A stretch of DNA of 64,000 nucleotides from Martensiomyces pterosporus (taxonomy: Eukaryota > Kickxellomycota > Kickxellomycetes > Kickxellales > Kickxellaceae), in NCBI GenBank assembly GCA_025201845.1, contig MU603938.1, forward strand, positions 186,001 to 250,000. The letters are read 5' to 3'. Below the pieces are notes generated by a model. It ran no database searches and was not told the origin of the DNA. It was given only the letters and a program-made list of their open reading frames with translations. Both the position numbers and the translations under genes were made by a program. This document shows positions 42,125 to 51,806 of this stretch, piece by piece. Position 1 is the first letter of the stretch; the number at the start of each line of letters is the position of its first letter.

Positions 42125-42811
42125 ATGGACAACCTCGATGTGGAGAATATCCCGCTAGTCAACCTCCTGAACGACCTTTTCACCGAGTACAGCCAAGCGC
42201 TGCGCACTCTGCTCAGCTTACTCGACACCGACACGAACAAAAACACCACGCAGGAGGCCACCAAACAGCGCGAGTCCGCCTGCCACCGCATAGTCAAGCT
42301 AGACAAGGACCTCCAAACAATATACGGCGAGATAGTCAAACACCAATTGCGGCAAGAGGAAATCCGCAAGACACAGCTGAGATCCATCGAGAGCGGCAAG
42401 GCCAAGCTGCACTTTATCGACAGCATGCTTGACGCCAAGGGCCAGCTGGAGCTGATAATTGCAGATGCAGACAAGAGACTGGCGGTCGCAAAGAGGGCGG
42501 AGACAGCCCGCCCGGAGGTCGAGGAGGTCATTGAGTATGCAAAGAAGCTGAGCGCCTTTACTTCCGCACCGCCGAACTATGACCCCAACAGCAGCATTGT
42601 GCCGGCGGAGCCGCCGTATCCCGTCGAGGTGGCGATTAGGATGGGCGTGCTGAATCAGTATCGGTCAAAGAAGACCAAGAAGGCGGAGAGGGAGATGGAG
42701 GTGGATGCGGGGGAGGACGAGTTTGTGGAGAATGCCGAAGAGTTCCAGTTTGGCGACCTGGAAGCGAGCGACTTGCTGCTTGGGCTGGACCTGAATCCCG
42801 ATCTGGAGTAG
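42125..42811 (+). CDS. MED4: Mediator subunit 4
   Basis: Middle-module subunit of the RNA polymerase II Mediator complex, partner of Med9 and Med7. Single exon, 228 residues. N-terminal coiled coil (about 30-130), then the Med4 signature: EVEEVIEYAKKLSAFTSAPP followed by PAEPPYPVEVAIRMGVLNQY, which corresponds to EIIKYAHRISASNAVCAP...RPYPTDLEMRSGLLGQ in human. The acidic C-terminus is usual for the family. Confidence 0.92.
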   Translation: MDNLDVENIPLVNLLNDLFTEYSQALRTLLSLLDTDTNKNTTQEATKQRESACHRIVKLDKDLQTIYGEIVKHQLRQEEIRKTQLRSIESGKAKLHFIDSMLDAKGQLELIIADADKRLAVAKRAETARPEVEEVIEYAKKLSAFTSAPPNYDPNSSIVPAEPPYPVEVAIRMGVLNQYRSKKTKKAEREMEVDAGEDEFVENAEEFQFGDLEASDLLLGLDLNPDLE

Positions 42812-42961
42812 TCGTTTATGGTGCTGCAAGATGGGCATCTGCAGTTATAGAGGCTATAGCCCTTCTACCCTTCGACCATCTTAGCAAACACAAGTATATA
42901 TATTATATGAAAAAAAAGTATAGTCGCAGTGTTGCATCACAAACAGTATTCTGTCTTCTAT

Positions 42962-43894
42962 TCAAGGTAGCCTGATGCCCCGCTGCTCGATTATCTGCGC
43001 CAAGTTGCAGAACTGCTCTGTCGTCACATCTTGCGGGCGAATTCTCGGATCGATCTCGCATTCTTCCAGCAGCGCAATGTGCTTGGGATCCCAGTCCTTG
43101 AAGATCCTTGCCAGCATCTTTCTCCGCTTCATAAACGCAAACCTCACCACATGCTCCAAGCTGCCCAGCGACGATTTCAGCAACCTGGTCTGCAGCGGTC
43201 TCAGCTGCACCACTGTGGCATCTACCTTGGGCTTGGGCACAAAGCTGGTGGCCGGTACGTTGTATATCTTGAATGCGTCACAGATCGACTGCGCCACCAC
43301 CGAAAGCCGCCCACGCGCAGACTCGTTAGCCGCTGCAGTGATCCTGTCCCCCACCTCTTTCTGGAACATCAAGGTCATAGATGCCTGCTGGCAGCTAAAG
43401 ATCCCCTGATATGTGGCCATCAGGTGCAGCCACTGGATCAGCAGCGGCGTCGCAACGCTGAAGGGTAGATTGCCAACCAAATGTACATGCTCGAACTGCT
43501 TAATCTCTCCTGCTGCATTGGACCCCAGCTGCAGGCCACAGTCGATGATCTCCTGGTGGCTAATTCTCAGCATGTCGCCCAGCATCACTCGGAACCTGCC
43601 ACCCGATGCGTCCTGCAGCTGCTCCAGGGTTGGGATGAATCTGGGGTCCTTCTCCACTGCTACGACATTTCTTGCGCCACTGTCGAGGATCGATCGCGTG
43701 AGGAGGCCGGGGCCAGGGCCGACTTCGACGCAGAGGGAGTTTTCCAGTTCCAGGCCGGCGAGGTCGATGATTTTGTCAGTGATATTTTTGTCCATGATGA
43801 AGTTTTGGCTCAGCTGCTGCTTGGCCCGCAGGTTGTATATCCGGATCAACTCGCGGATCGATGGGAGCTTTGGCAGTGCAGACATTGCAGACAT
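42962..43894 (-). CDS. Mitochondrial rRNA dimethyladenosine transferase (TFB1M type)
   Basis: KsgA/Dim1-family enzyme that dimethylates two adjacent adenines of the small mitochondrial rRNA. Single exon, 310 residues from ATG 43894 (an upstream frame starts at TTG). The N-terminus LPSIRELIRIYNLRAKQQLS followed by QNFIMD matches TFB1M rather than cytosolic Dim1. The SAM site is EVGPGPGLLTRSIL and the catalytic NLPF motif is intact (GNLPFSVATPLL). Ends on the four-helix C-terminal domain (FKDWDPKHIALLEECEIDPR). Confidence 0.93.
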   Translation of the reverse strand: MSAMSALPKLPSIRELIRIYNLRAKQQLSQNFIMDKNITDKIIDLAGLELENSLCVEVGPGPGLLTRSILDSGARNVVAVEKDPRFIPTLEQLQDASGGRFRVMLGDMLRISHQEIIDCGLQLGSNAAGEIKQFEHVHLVGNLPFSVATPLLIQWLHLMATYQGIFSCQQASMTLMFQKEVGDRITAAANESARGRLSVVAQSICDAFKIYNVPATSFVPKPKVDATVVQLRPLQTRLLKSSLGSLEHVVRFAFMKRRKMLARIFKDWDPKHIALLEECEIDPRIRPQDVTTEQFCNLAQIIEQRGIRLP

Positions 43895-44248
43895 TGCAGC
43901 GCTGAGGGTGTTAAACAACGAGCGTGTGTGAGAGGAAGAAGGGGCAGAGTGCGTGCGCCTCGGGTTTTTTTTTTCTGGAATAAATACCTGTCAGCTGGCG
44001 TTCCCCCACCGCGGTTGCTTGGTTTAAGGGCTATGGGCATGTGACTGGTTTGGCTCAGCGAAAGATCTGAACTGCCTCCAGGCTGCGAGGACAAAGATGA
44101 TCCAGGCACAGTAAGTGGCATTGAGTAACAATGGAGAAAGATTACAGAGAACGTATATAGTGTAAAATGCAAAGCGAGGAAAAAGGAAGGAGCGCGGCAA
44201 GACACCAGGGCGCTTAAGTAGCCCCTCTCCAGCAGCAGCAGCAGCAGC
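43895..44248. other. Intergenic with (AGC)6 repeat
   Basis: 354 bp: TFB1M promoter and 3' UTR of the UPF0658-like gene. A T-run lies at about 43963-43972. A perfect (AGC)6 at 44231-44248 directly abuts the stop codon of the membrane-protein gene, so the mRNA reads CUG repeats right after its stop. Confidence 0.6.
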
Positions 44249-45361
44249 TTACTCGAGCACAAACCGCTCATGAACCTCAGTGTACTCGTAGTTGTCGTTC
44301 TCAGCCGCCTGGTCAGCGTTACCAGCACCGAGCAGGGCCTTGTTCGCCTTCAGCTGCGCCTTGCGGGCATCGTAGTCGGCAATAGCCTCCTTGAGCCCAA
44401 TTCCAAAGTTGCGATAGCACTGAACAGACACATAGACGGTGACCAAGATAAGCGCCAGAGTGACAACAATAAAGAAAGTCAGGTACTTTCTGCTATCGAG
44501 GTAGGGGTCGTTGGTCTTGTCAATGCCCACGTTCATGCGCACAAGCTTGTAGATAAAGTACGCGGGGGAGAGACCCAAGCAGGCGATAACCACGAGCATG
44601 ACATGCCTGTGCTCGACTTTGAGGGCCCAAAAAGCCAGGACCAAAAATAGCACGCTGCTGGGAATGACCACACCAATCTGCACCCACGTCTCGGGATCAC
44701 TGACGCGGAGCACCAGGGTGGCCAGCTGCACCGAATACGAGATGAAGAAGAAGATGTCGAGCTTCAGGAGCGTCAGCAGGATCTGGTGCCACTTGTATGC
44801 TCTCCTCAGCGCCAGATTGGCCCCCAGCTTCTTGTACGTCTTCCACCCAAACAGCTGGTACAGCTCCCAGGTGAGCATGGCAAACGCGATAGAGCACAGG
44901 GAGTAGACCACCATCGTGGTAATTTGCAATATCCTCATATCGTTGTCCTTCTGGAATATGCCAGCCGAGGCTGTCGGCCTGATGTAGAAGGTTGTGTACT
45001 GGATAAGCGAGTAGATGAGGCACATTACGTTGAATAGCGTGGCAGCGATGATCTGAATTGTGTTCTTGTGGGCCACGGCCTCCCAGCACAGCATGAGGAG
45101 GAAGACCTGGGCTACGATGAATATGACGTCGTAGACGATGAACGACTCCTTTGTGATGGACATTTTGGTGTCACTGTCCTGCACGCCAAACCCCCACTGG
45201 CTCTCGGTGCCGTTCTTGTAGATGTCGATCGTGCGCTTAATCACGTAGCCCTCGATGCAGATGATGGCGACGACCTCCAGCAGCGCGACTAGGATGAAGA
45301 GCCGTGCCCAGAGCGACTTTGGTATGCCAAGCCGCTTCAGCGTCAGCTTTCCCTTCAACAT
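44249..45361 (-). CDS. Polytopic Golgi-type membrane protein (UPF0658-like)
   Basis: Single exon, 370 residues from ATG 45361. About eight hydrophobic segments (for example LWARLFILVALLEVVAIICI, VIPSSVLFLVLAFWALKV and YLTFFIVVTLALILVTVYVS), with a basic N-terminus and an acidic cytosolic-looking tail (YEYTEVHERF). Size and spacing fit the fungal UPF0658 family known in S. pombe as Golgi membrane proteins of unknown function. The family assignment is from memory of its overall pattern and is moderate; the membrane topology is clear. Confidence 0.65.
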   Translation of the reverse strand: MLKGKLTLKRLGIPKSLWARLFILVALLEVVAIICIEGYVIKRTIDIYKNGTESQWGFGVQDSDTKMSITKESFIVYDVIFIVAQVFLLMLCWEAVAHKNTIQIIAATLFNVMCLIYSLIQYTTFYIRPTASAGIFQKDNDMRILQITTMVVYSLCSIAFAMLTWELYQLFGWKTYKKLGANLALRRAYKWHQILLTLLKLDIFFFISYSVQLATLVLRVSDPETWVQIGVVIPSSVLFLVLAFWALKVEHRHVMLVVIACLGLSPAYFIYKLVRMNVGIDKTNDPYLDSRKYLTFFIVVTLALILVTVYVSVQCYRNFGIGLKEAIADYDARKAQLKANKALLGAGNADQAAENDNYEYTEVHERFVLE

Positions 45362-46348
45362 TCCCCAAGTGGTTGGTGCTCTGACGCTCTGTGTGGAGTG
45401 TGGGTGGTATATGTACAAGAGTGCAGAATAGTGCCGAAATAGAAAAGCGCTGGCAGCTGGGAGGAGAAAGAGGCACGAGAAAAAGGGACGAGTGCAGTTG
45501 GCGGCGGTGCTGCCATGACGGCGGCATTATTATTTTCGAGCTCTCCATTGTTGGCCTTGTTTGCTGTGCAAATCCACGCTCCTTTAATTGCCCAGAGCTG
45601 CAGACATCATCTGAGCTGCCAAAAACAACAAGCTGCGCGTGTTTAAGGTTTGCCCCAGCAGGCCAAGCCTCTCTTCCCACCCAGCTCGCCCTGCCCCCGC
45701 CTTGGCTGTGCCCGTTTGACACAGCAGCCGTGGTGTCCATGTAGCGGGGCCTGGCCTCGAAAGCTGGATAGCCGGGATCTTTGGCTGGCGCCAGGCGGTG
45801 CGGACTGCTGGCACGACAGCCAGCCGTGTTTGCAGCCTGTGCCGCACCCATTGTGTATGTGTAATGCGGTGGTGTGCTCTACACGCAACACCATCCTGCC
45901 CTCTTTCTCTCTTTCTCTTTCTGGCCGCTATTCTCCCGCCCGCCTCTCCTCTCTTCCCCTCGCTGCTTTGTTGTTGTTTTTTGTTTATCAGCTGGCTTTA
46001 CCTCGGCCTTGCCTTTTTTTCATTCATTTGCAAGGGGCTCCTCACCCTGGTCAGCTCATCCACACATCAGTGTGTTTTCTCAATCGCTTGTTCATTCGTT
46101 CTGGACAGCTTGGGCCCCATTGAACAACCGACCGAGCAAGGAGTACGCATTGACGGCAAACACGCGCCCTTCCCTCAGTCTCTAGCTGCCTCTGCTTTCG
46201 ATTTTGCACGCCCCAGCAGTAGACACACATAGAGAATCGCTGGTCTCTGGCTTCAGTGCTTTCTGCATTCCGACCAAATCCCCCCTCCTTTTCACCTTTC
46301 CTTTCTCTGCGCCAGCCTTCTTATTTCGTTTCTGAGTAAGTGGCAGAA
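45362..46348. promoter_or_regulatory. Shared promoter of UPF0658-like and NDR-kinase genes
   Basis: 987 bp between divergent starts. The right half (45900-46060) is strongly pyrimidine-rich, as in long fungal leaders. No gene seen. Confidence 0.45.
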
Positions 46349-48109
46349 ATGAGCGAGCACGACACGGGCTCCGACTCTGTGCCGCCCAACAGCAACAGCA
46401 CAAACAACAATGCCGGCAGCCGTCCATACACCCCCAACCTGGGCGCAGCTGGCAACCTGGTGGCCGAAGAAAGCCGACTGACAGCGTCGCCAGCGCTTTC
46501 CGTTCGGTCCTCGCACTCCCTGCAGTCCTTGCAATCCGACGTGCCCACAATCAACACGGGTCTGGCCAACATGGGGGTGAGCGGGCCGAGCAACAGCAGC
46601 AATTCCAATCTCATATCGTCGGGCGCATCCGTGCACACCGACGACGACGAGCCGTTTGTCCGATCGGCCGCCGAGTACTCGCGAGCCACCGTAGAAAAGG
46701 CCGCCGTGGCCAAACTGAAGCTCGAGTCCTTTTACAAGGACCTGATGGGCCAGTGCATCGAACGCAACCAGCGTCGCAAGGACTTGGAGCAGCGCTTGCT
46801 CACGGAAAGCGGATCTTCGGAGGAGCGCAAGCAGAGGCAGCTGCAGAGCCTTGGCGCCAAGGAAGGCGGCTTTATGCGGTTGCGCAGGACCAAGCTCAGC
46901 GTCAATGACTTCCAAACCGTCAAGGTCATTGGCCGCGGTGCGTTTGGCGAGGTGCGTTTGGTTCAGAAAAAGGACACGGGCAAGATTTTTGCCATGAAGA
47001 TTCTGCGCAAGAACGACATGATCAAGAAGGACCAGCTGGCCCACGTTCGTGCTGAGCGCGACGTGCTGGCCGAGTCCGATTCTATGTGGGTTGTGCAGCT
47101 GTACTTTTCGTTCCAGGACATACGCAACTTGTACCTCATCATGGAGTTCCTCCCTGGTGGCGACCTGATGACCATGCTGATCAAGTACGACATCTTCCCC
47201 GAGGACGTCACTCGCTTCTATATGGCCGAGTGTGTGTTGGCCCTGGAAGACGTGCACAGACTGGGCTTTATCCACCGCGATATCAAGCCCGACAACATTC
47301 TTATTGACAAGGACGGCCATATCAAGCTCTCGGATTTCGGTCTCTCCACAGGGTTCCACCGCCAGCACGACTCGTCCTACTACCAGAAGCTCCTCGAGAG
47401 CATCCACAAGGAGCACCCCGAGGAATCGCAGGCGGGAAACACCGCAGATGCGGATGGCGATGGCAAGGACCCCAAGCAGCCCGTTGAGACGCTTCGGCGT
47501 GAAATCACCCTGACTCTGTCGAGCAAGGACAAGCTGGCCACCTGGAAGCGCAACCGCCGGCAGCTAGCCTACTCCACTGTAGGCACCCCCGACTATATTG
47601 CGCCCGAAATTTTCCTGCAACAAGGATACGGCAAGGCGTGCGACTGGTGGTCGCTCGGCGCCATCATGTTCGAGTGCCTGGTAGGGTACCCGCCCTTTTG
47701 CAGCGAGAACTCCCACGACACGTACCGCAAGATCATGCACTGGCGCGAGTCCCTGGTGTTCCCCGACGACGTCAGGCTATCCCCCGAGTCGGTCCATCTG
47801 ATCCGTTCGCTCCTGTGCGACCAGCAGCACCGCCTGGGCCGCAATGGCGCTTGGGAGCTCAAGCAGCACCCGTTCTTTAGCGGCGTCGACTGGTCCTCCT
47901 TGCGTACTCGTACCCGTCCGCCATGGATCCCGCCGCTCTCGTCTATTACCGATACCTCGCACTTCCCGACGGACGAGATTGACCAGAACTCATCGCCCTT
48001 TGACAGCGTCGCTCCTGTGGCAGAGTCGTCGGAGCCACAGAAGGACCTGGCATTTGTCGGATACACGTACAAGCGCTTTGACATGCTCACTCGCAAGAAC
48101 GCATTCTAA
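46349..48109 (+). CDS. CBK1: NDR/LATS-family kinase (Cbk1/Orb6/COT-1)
   Basis: AGC kinase of the RAM/MOR morphogenesis network, activated by Mob2 and a Ste20-like kinase; controls polarised growth. Single exon, 586 residues from ATG 46349. Order: Ser/Asn-rich leader; N-terminal Mob-binding region (about 111-187: [20 protein letters not shown]); kinase domain from about 188 with [17 protein letters not shown] and SDFGLS; the long NDR-type activation-segment insert; [14 protein letters not shown]; and the hydrophobic motif [10 protein letters not shown] with its regulatory threonine. All regulatory features of an active NDR kinase are present. Confidence 0.95.
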   Translation: MSEHDTGSDSVPPNSNSTNNNAGSRPYTPNLGAAGNLVAEESRLTASPALSVRSSHSLQSLQSDVPTINTGLANMGVSGPSNSSNSNLISSGASVHTDDDEPFVRSAAEYSRATVEKAAVAKLKLESFYKDLMGQCIERNQRRKDLEQRLLTESGSSEERKQRQLQSLGAKEGGFMRLRRTKLSVNDFQTVKVIGRGAFGEVRLVQKKDTGKIFAMKILRKNDMIKKDQLAHVRAERDVLAESDSMWVVQLYFSFQDIRNLYLIMEFLPGGDLMTMLIKYDIFPEDVTRFYMAECVLALEDVHRLGFIHRDIKPDNILIDKDGHIKLSDFGLSTGFHRQHDSSYYQKLLESIHKEHPEESQAGNTADADGDGKDPKQPVETLRREITLTLSSKDKLATWKRNRRQLAYSTVGTPDYIAPEIFLQQGYGKACDWWSLGAIMFECLVGYPPFCSENSHDTYRKIMHWRESLVFPDDVRLSPESVHLIRSLLCDQQHRLGRNGAWELKQHPFFSGVDWSSLRTRTRPPWIPPLSSITDTSHFPTDEIDQNSSPFDSVAPVAESSEPQKDLAFVGYTYKRFDMLTRKNAF

Positions 48110-49035
48110 CCAGCTGATTCCCCCCCCCCTATGTTTTGTATTCGCGACTGCTGCTATCCCTTGACGGTAATCAACTCCTTTCAGACCATTCCCTCCGCTC
48201 TCCCCCTTTTTACCACTTTTTTTCAATCTCTCTAGTCCTACGACAGCCTCCTTACTCGGCTATTGCTGAAGCGATTGTCAACTAGAAGCGGTGCTGCATA
48301 ATTGCAACTATGGCGCTGTAACGAGTGATCAAATTTAGCGGTCTAATAGCAGACCATGTCCAGATGCCATGCGTCCACGGTGACGCGCATTCGAGTGCCT
48401 GGATATTGCGGTGTAGCCGTCTGGCAGCAGTGCTCTGCCACCCAGCGCCGTAAGTGGAATGTCGGTGCTGCTGACAGTGTCAAAAGCATCGAACCAGGTG
48501 AGACGGAGTGCGTCGCTAAGATGGGTAGATAAGCAGCTATCCTACACCATTCCTCATCGCAAGGACGGATACCAATACCAAAATTATGTCCCCTGTTATT
48601 TTCTTGCTGTCAGTGAAGTTGTTTCTTTGCTTCTTCAAATGGGTTCTTATTTTTAATAAAACGAATAAACATACCCTGCTCGCCAGCCTGTCTGATATAT
48701 ATTTGGAATGTTGCCTATCAATACTTCTAATTTCCCTGTTCCTCAGTCTGACCACGGTGATCAGCCCAGGGATCAATCCATTTGGTGGTAATAATTCAAG
48801 CAGGAGTGTTTCAAAATCTCATTACTGCACATAGCAAAAGATAGCTACAAGTATCATCTAGAGGGCGCCAAAAGCAAGCCTCACATCTTGTTTGACAAAC
48901 ATCCCATTTAATAAGCTGTCCAGAGCGAGGGACGGCTGTTTCCCTGCTCATGGCCAAACACACCATTATCAGCGTCCAAAAGAGAAAGGGTGTCCGCTCA
49001 GAAGAGGCTTGTCGGATTGGAAGCTTCATATGACT
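48110..49035. other. Intergenic between NDR kinase and tRNA-Ser
   Basis: 926 bp. A C-run follows the kinase stop (48120-48129). The stretch about 48580-48840 is visibly richer in A/T than its surroundings and holds an orphan hydrophobic reading frame on the plus strand that I do not recognise. No coding call is made. Confidence 0.45.
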
Positions 49036-49117
49036 GTCAGTGTGCCCGAGTGGTTAAGGGGAGTGACTAGAAATCACTTGGTCTCTGACCGCACAGGTTC
49101 AAATCCTGTCGCTGACG
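49036..49117 (+). tRNA. tRNA-Ser(AGA), second copy
   Basis: 82 nt, base-for-base identical to the tRNA at 20034-20115 but on the other strand. Anticodon loop CTAGAAA, long variable arm, B box GGTTCAAATCC. A T4 terminator lies at 49123-49126. The first dozen downstream bases also resemble those of the other copy. Confidence 0.97.
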
Positions 49118-49226
49118 CATCCTTTTGCCCCCTTTTCCATGAGCCTGCCATGTTTTTTTTCTCTCTCGCTTTACAAAACCTGCCACTGCGCTCTGTGTAG
49201 TTTGGCTCGCGTGCTTTATTCTTTTC

Positions 49227-51029
49227 CTAGACAAGCTGGTTCAAAGCAGTGATGCTGTCGCTGGAGCTGTACTGTTTTGCTAGCTGCCAGAAGGAATCGC
49301 ACTTGGCGCTTGCAAGCCAGCTCTTCGCTTGGGACTCGGTGGGACACACGCGGAGCTTGAAAAACTTGAATCTCCTCTCGTCCAGCTCGCCTTGCCAGAC
49401 AAGGTGGCACTCGTTGTCAGAGTAGTCCGCCTGGGCACCCTCCTCCTCACCCTGTTCGTGCTCACTGCTGCCGGCTGCCGTTCCTGAGTGTGATTCGAGC
49501 TTTGGCTGGCTGTCAGTCCAGTCGATGCGGCGCAGCATCAGCTTCTTGTAAGCCTTGACAGCCTTTGCCGAGCCTTCAGCAATAACAAGGCTCATCTGGG
49601 GGCACGCCAGTGCGACTCCAGTGAGATTGTGCTGCTTGGCGTTAATCGAGACCTTGTACCTGTGCTGAGGATGGGTGAGGTTACTGACTCTAAACACAGC
49701 GCACACCAGACCCTTTTTTTCCTCCGCCTCCATCTTGGCCTCAATCTTCTCGCGTCGCTGCTCCTTTGTTAGCTTTCGTGCCTGGTTGTCGGCTTCGTGC
49801 TTGGACTGCCGCGCCTGCACTTGCCTACGGACTTCTGCCTCTAGGCGCGTAGGATCAGGCACAGATTGATTGGCCAGGATACGCATAAAGTTGGACAGAC
49901 GCAGCTTGGGTGGATCGGGCGGCAAAAGGCCCAGCATGACCTTCTCGCGATGCTCGCGCTGCTGCTCCAGCCTCCTCTGCCTGCGTACCTTTTTGCGCTC
50001 CTTCTTGGTCAATATCAATTGGCTAGGTGCCGAACTGGCATTGCAGATAGGCTCTGGTGGCTCAATTGGCACTGGATGCTGCACATAGATGGTGACAAGA
50101 GAGTCAGGTCCCTCGAGCTTAGCCTTATCAGGGACCAGATCATAGGCGTTGCCAACAAGAAAGGGTGCATCCCACCATTCGACCTCCGGCGGCTCTGCGG
50201 GGCGAATGGCACTGACATCCAAGACCTCGTCTTCGAGCTTGGCCTTTGCAGCCCTCTCTTCTATTTCCGCCTTGAGCTTTTCGAGCCTGGCTTCGGCACG
50301 CAGTTTATCTGCCTGCTCAACGTAGCGGCCAGGACGCACGAATTGAAACTGCTTGCCGTGCTTGCGCTGCCGTGGCTCAGCTGACCGCTGACCACCTAGG
50401 AAGGGGTCGAAGTAGGGGTTCTTTTCAGGGTCGGCGAAGGAGGCCGGGATTTCGTGCTCGATCTTCATGCGCTTCTGGGGCGGTTTTCTCTGGTTCGCCT
50501 TGATCGATGAGATGCGCGGTATGGCGACTTGTCCGGGTTTGCCTTTGCCTGAACTAAATGGCTTGAAATCGTCGCGTAGCATTGGATGCAATTCCGCTGT
50601 GCCTGTACTCGTTGTAGGTGGTTGTGCTGCTGGCGATGGCTGTGAGCTGGGTTGTGATGATGGCGGTTGCGAGGCTTTAGCGAGACCCTGGCTCCGCATT
50701 CTTGCTTCGATCCGGGCTCGTGTTGCTGCAATTGTCTCTTGAAGAGATGGTGCTGTGCCTGCTGTTGCTGCTGGCGATGGTACTGCTGGCAACGAAGCCT
50801 GCAGCTGTGGTGGCGGGTGGACGCTGGCATTCCCTGACGGCAGATTCATTTTGGCTATCCGCGCAAGCACCTCGGCCCGCTTCTTAGCGATAAGCGCGCT
50901 GACCTAAACGCACAGAAAGGCGACGGGGAATGATGCAGCAATTTTAGCTAAGAATGGGCGTGTTGTTGCTACAGCTGTGGTGTATATCGGCGACCATATA
51001 CCTACCTCATCTTGGTTTTGCTGTGCCAT
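49227..51029 (-). CDS. PRP3: U4/U6 snRNP protein Prp3
   Basis: Spliceosomal protein that binds U4/U6 stem II and the U6 3' tail in the tri-snRNP. Exons 51029..51006 (24 nt) and 50903..49227 (intron GTAGGT...TAG), 566 residues. The middle Prp3 domain has YFDPFLGG, VEWWDAPFLVGNAYDL, LTKKERKKVRRQRR, REKVMLGLLPPDPPKLRLSN and VPDPTRLEAEVRRQ. The C-terminal DUF1115/ferredoxin-like domain includes GVALACPQMSLVIAEGSAKA and KKLMLRRIDW. The Gln/Ser/Pro-rich N-terminal part is shorter than in human. Strong identity; the tiny first exon keeps frame exactly. Confidence 0.94.
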
Positions 51030-51806
51030 TTCTAGCTGAATGCGCTGTACAATATGACGCGGGAAACACAGGCTGTGCACATTTTCGCTAATTTTTATTG
51101 TGGACCAAAATACGTGTTGAGATCAAACCAAGCAGTATGGTACCACGCGTGATGCCTGGCCGCTGGTTGGCGCCTCTATCAAGGACGCGGCTGGTACGCG
51201 TTGCACGCGTTTTGGAAGTTGTGCTTTATTGTGCCTAGCACTGTTACTTCCAAACACTGCTCTGGCAAAAATTTATTTTTTTCCTTTTCCTTCTTGATTC
51301 TCTTCGTCGTTGCAATACCGGTATCCACTTACATATACTTATTCCTTTGTATAATTTTATATTTCCAGCCATCCATTCTCTGGTTCTTGTAGAGTATCAT
51401 TCACTCTGTCTCCCGCAGCGTTGGGTAGGTAGTCATTATGCTAACGCTCTGCCTTTCATGAACGCATACAATTTTCGTTTCTTTTCTCTTCCAAGAGCTT
51501 CCAATGGAATAGGCGCTCACGGGGACGGCAAAGGGCTCGCGAGCCAGATAGAATGAACCGCTGCAGTAACTTGCCTGCTGGCCTTCTTCGCCTCTTGTTT
51601 GGACATGGCCCTGTCTGGTAAACAGCAGATATTTTCTGCTCAATGAGCGCGCTTCTTCTGTCTCCTCTCCTCTCCTGCCTATACGCAAACAGCAGAAAAT
51701 TGCAGGCATTTACAAGTTCATTTTTCTGGCCTCTTACATTCTATTCTGTAGCACTTGCACACTTGTTACAAACAACAGCAGCAATAACGGCGACAGCTCA
51801 AACAAA
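51030..51806. promoter_or_regulatory. Shared promoter of PRP3 and WD40/AT-hook gene
   Basis: 777 bp between divergent starts, T-rich around 51250-51400. No gene seen. Confidence 0.45.

Noticed and set aside
46292..47416. 374-codon minus-strand frame
   Set aside because: Antisense to the NDR kinase; no recognisable domain.
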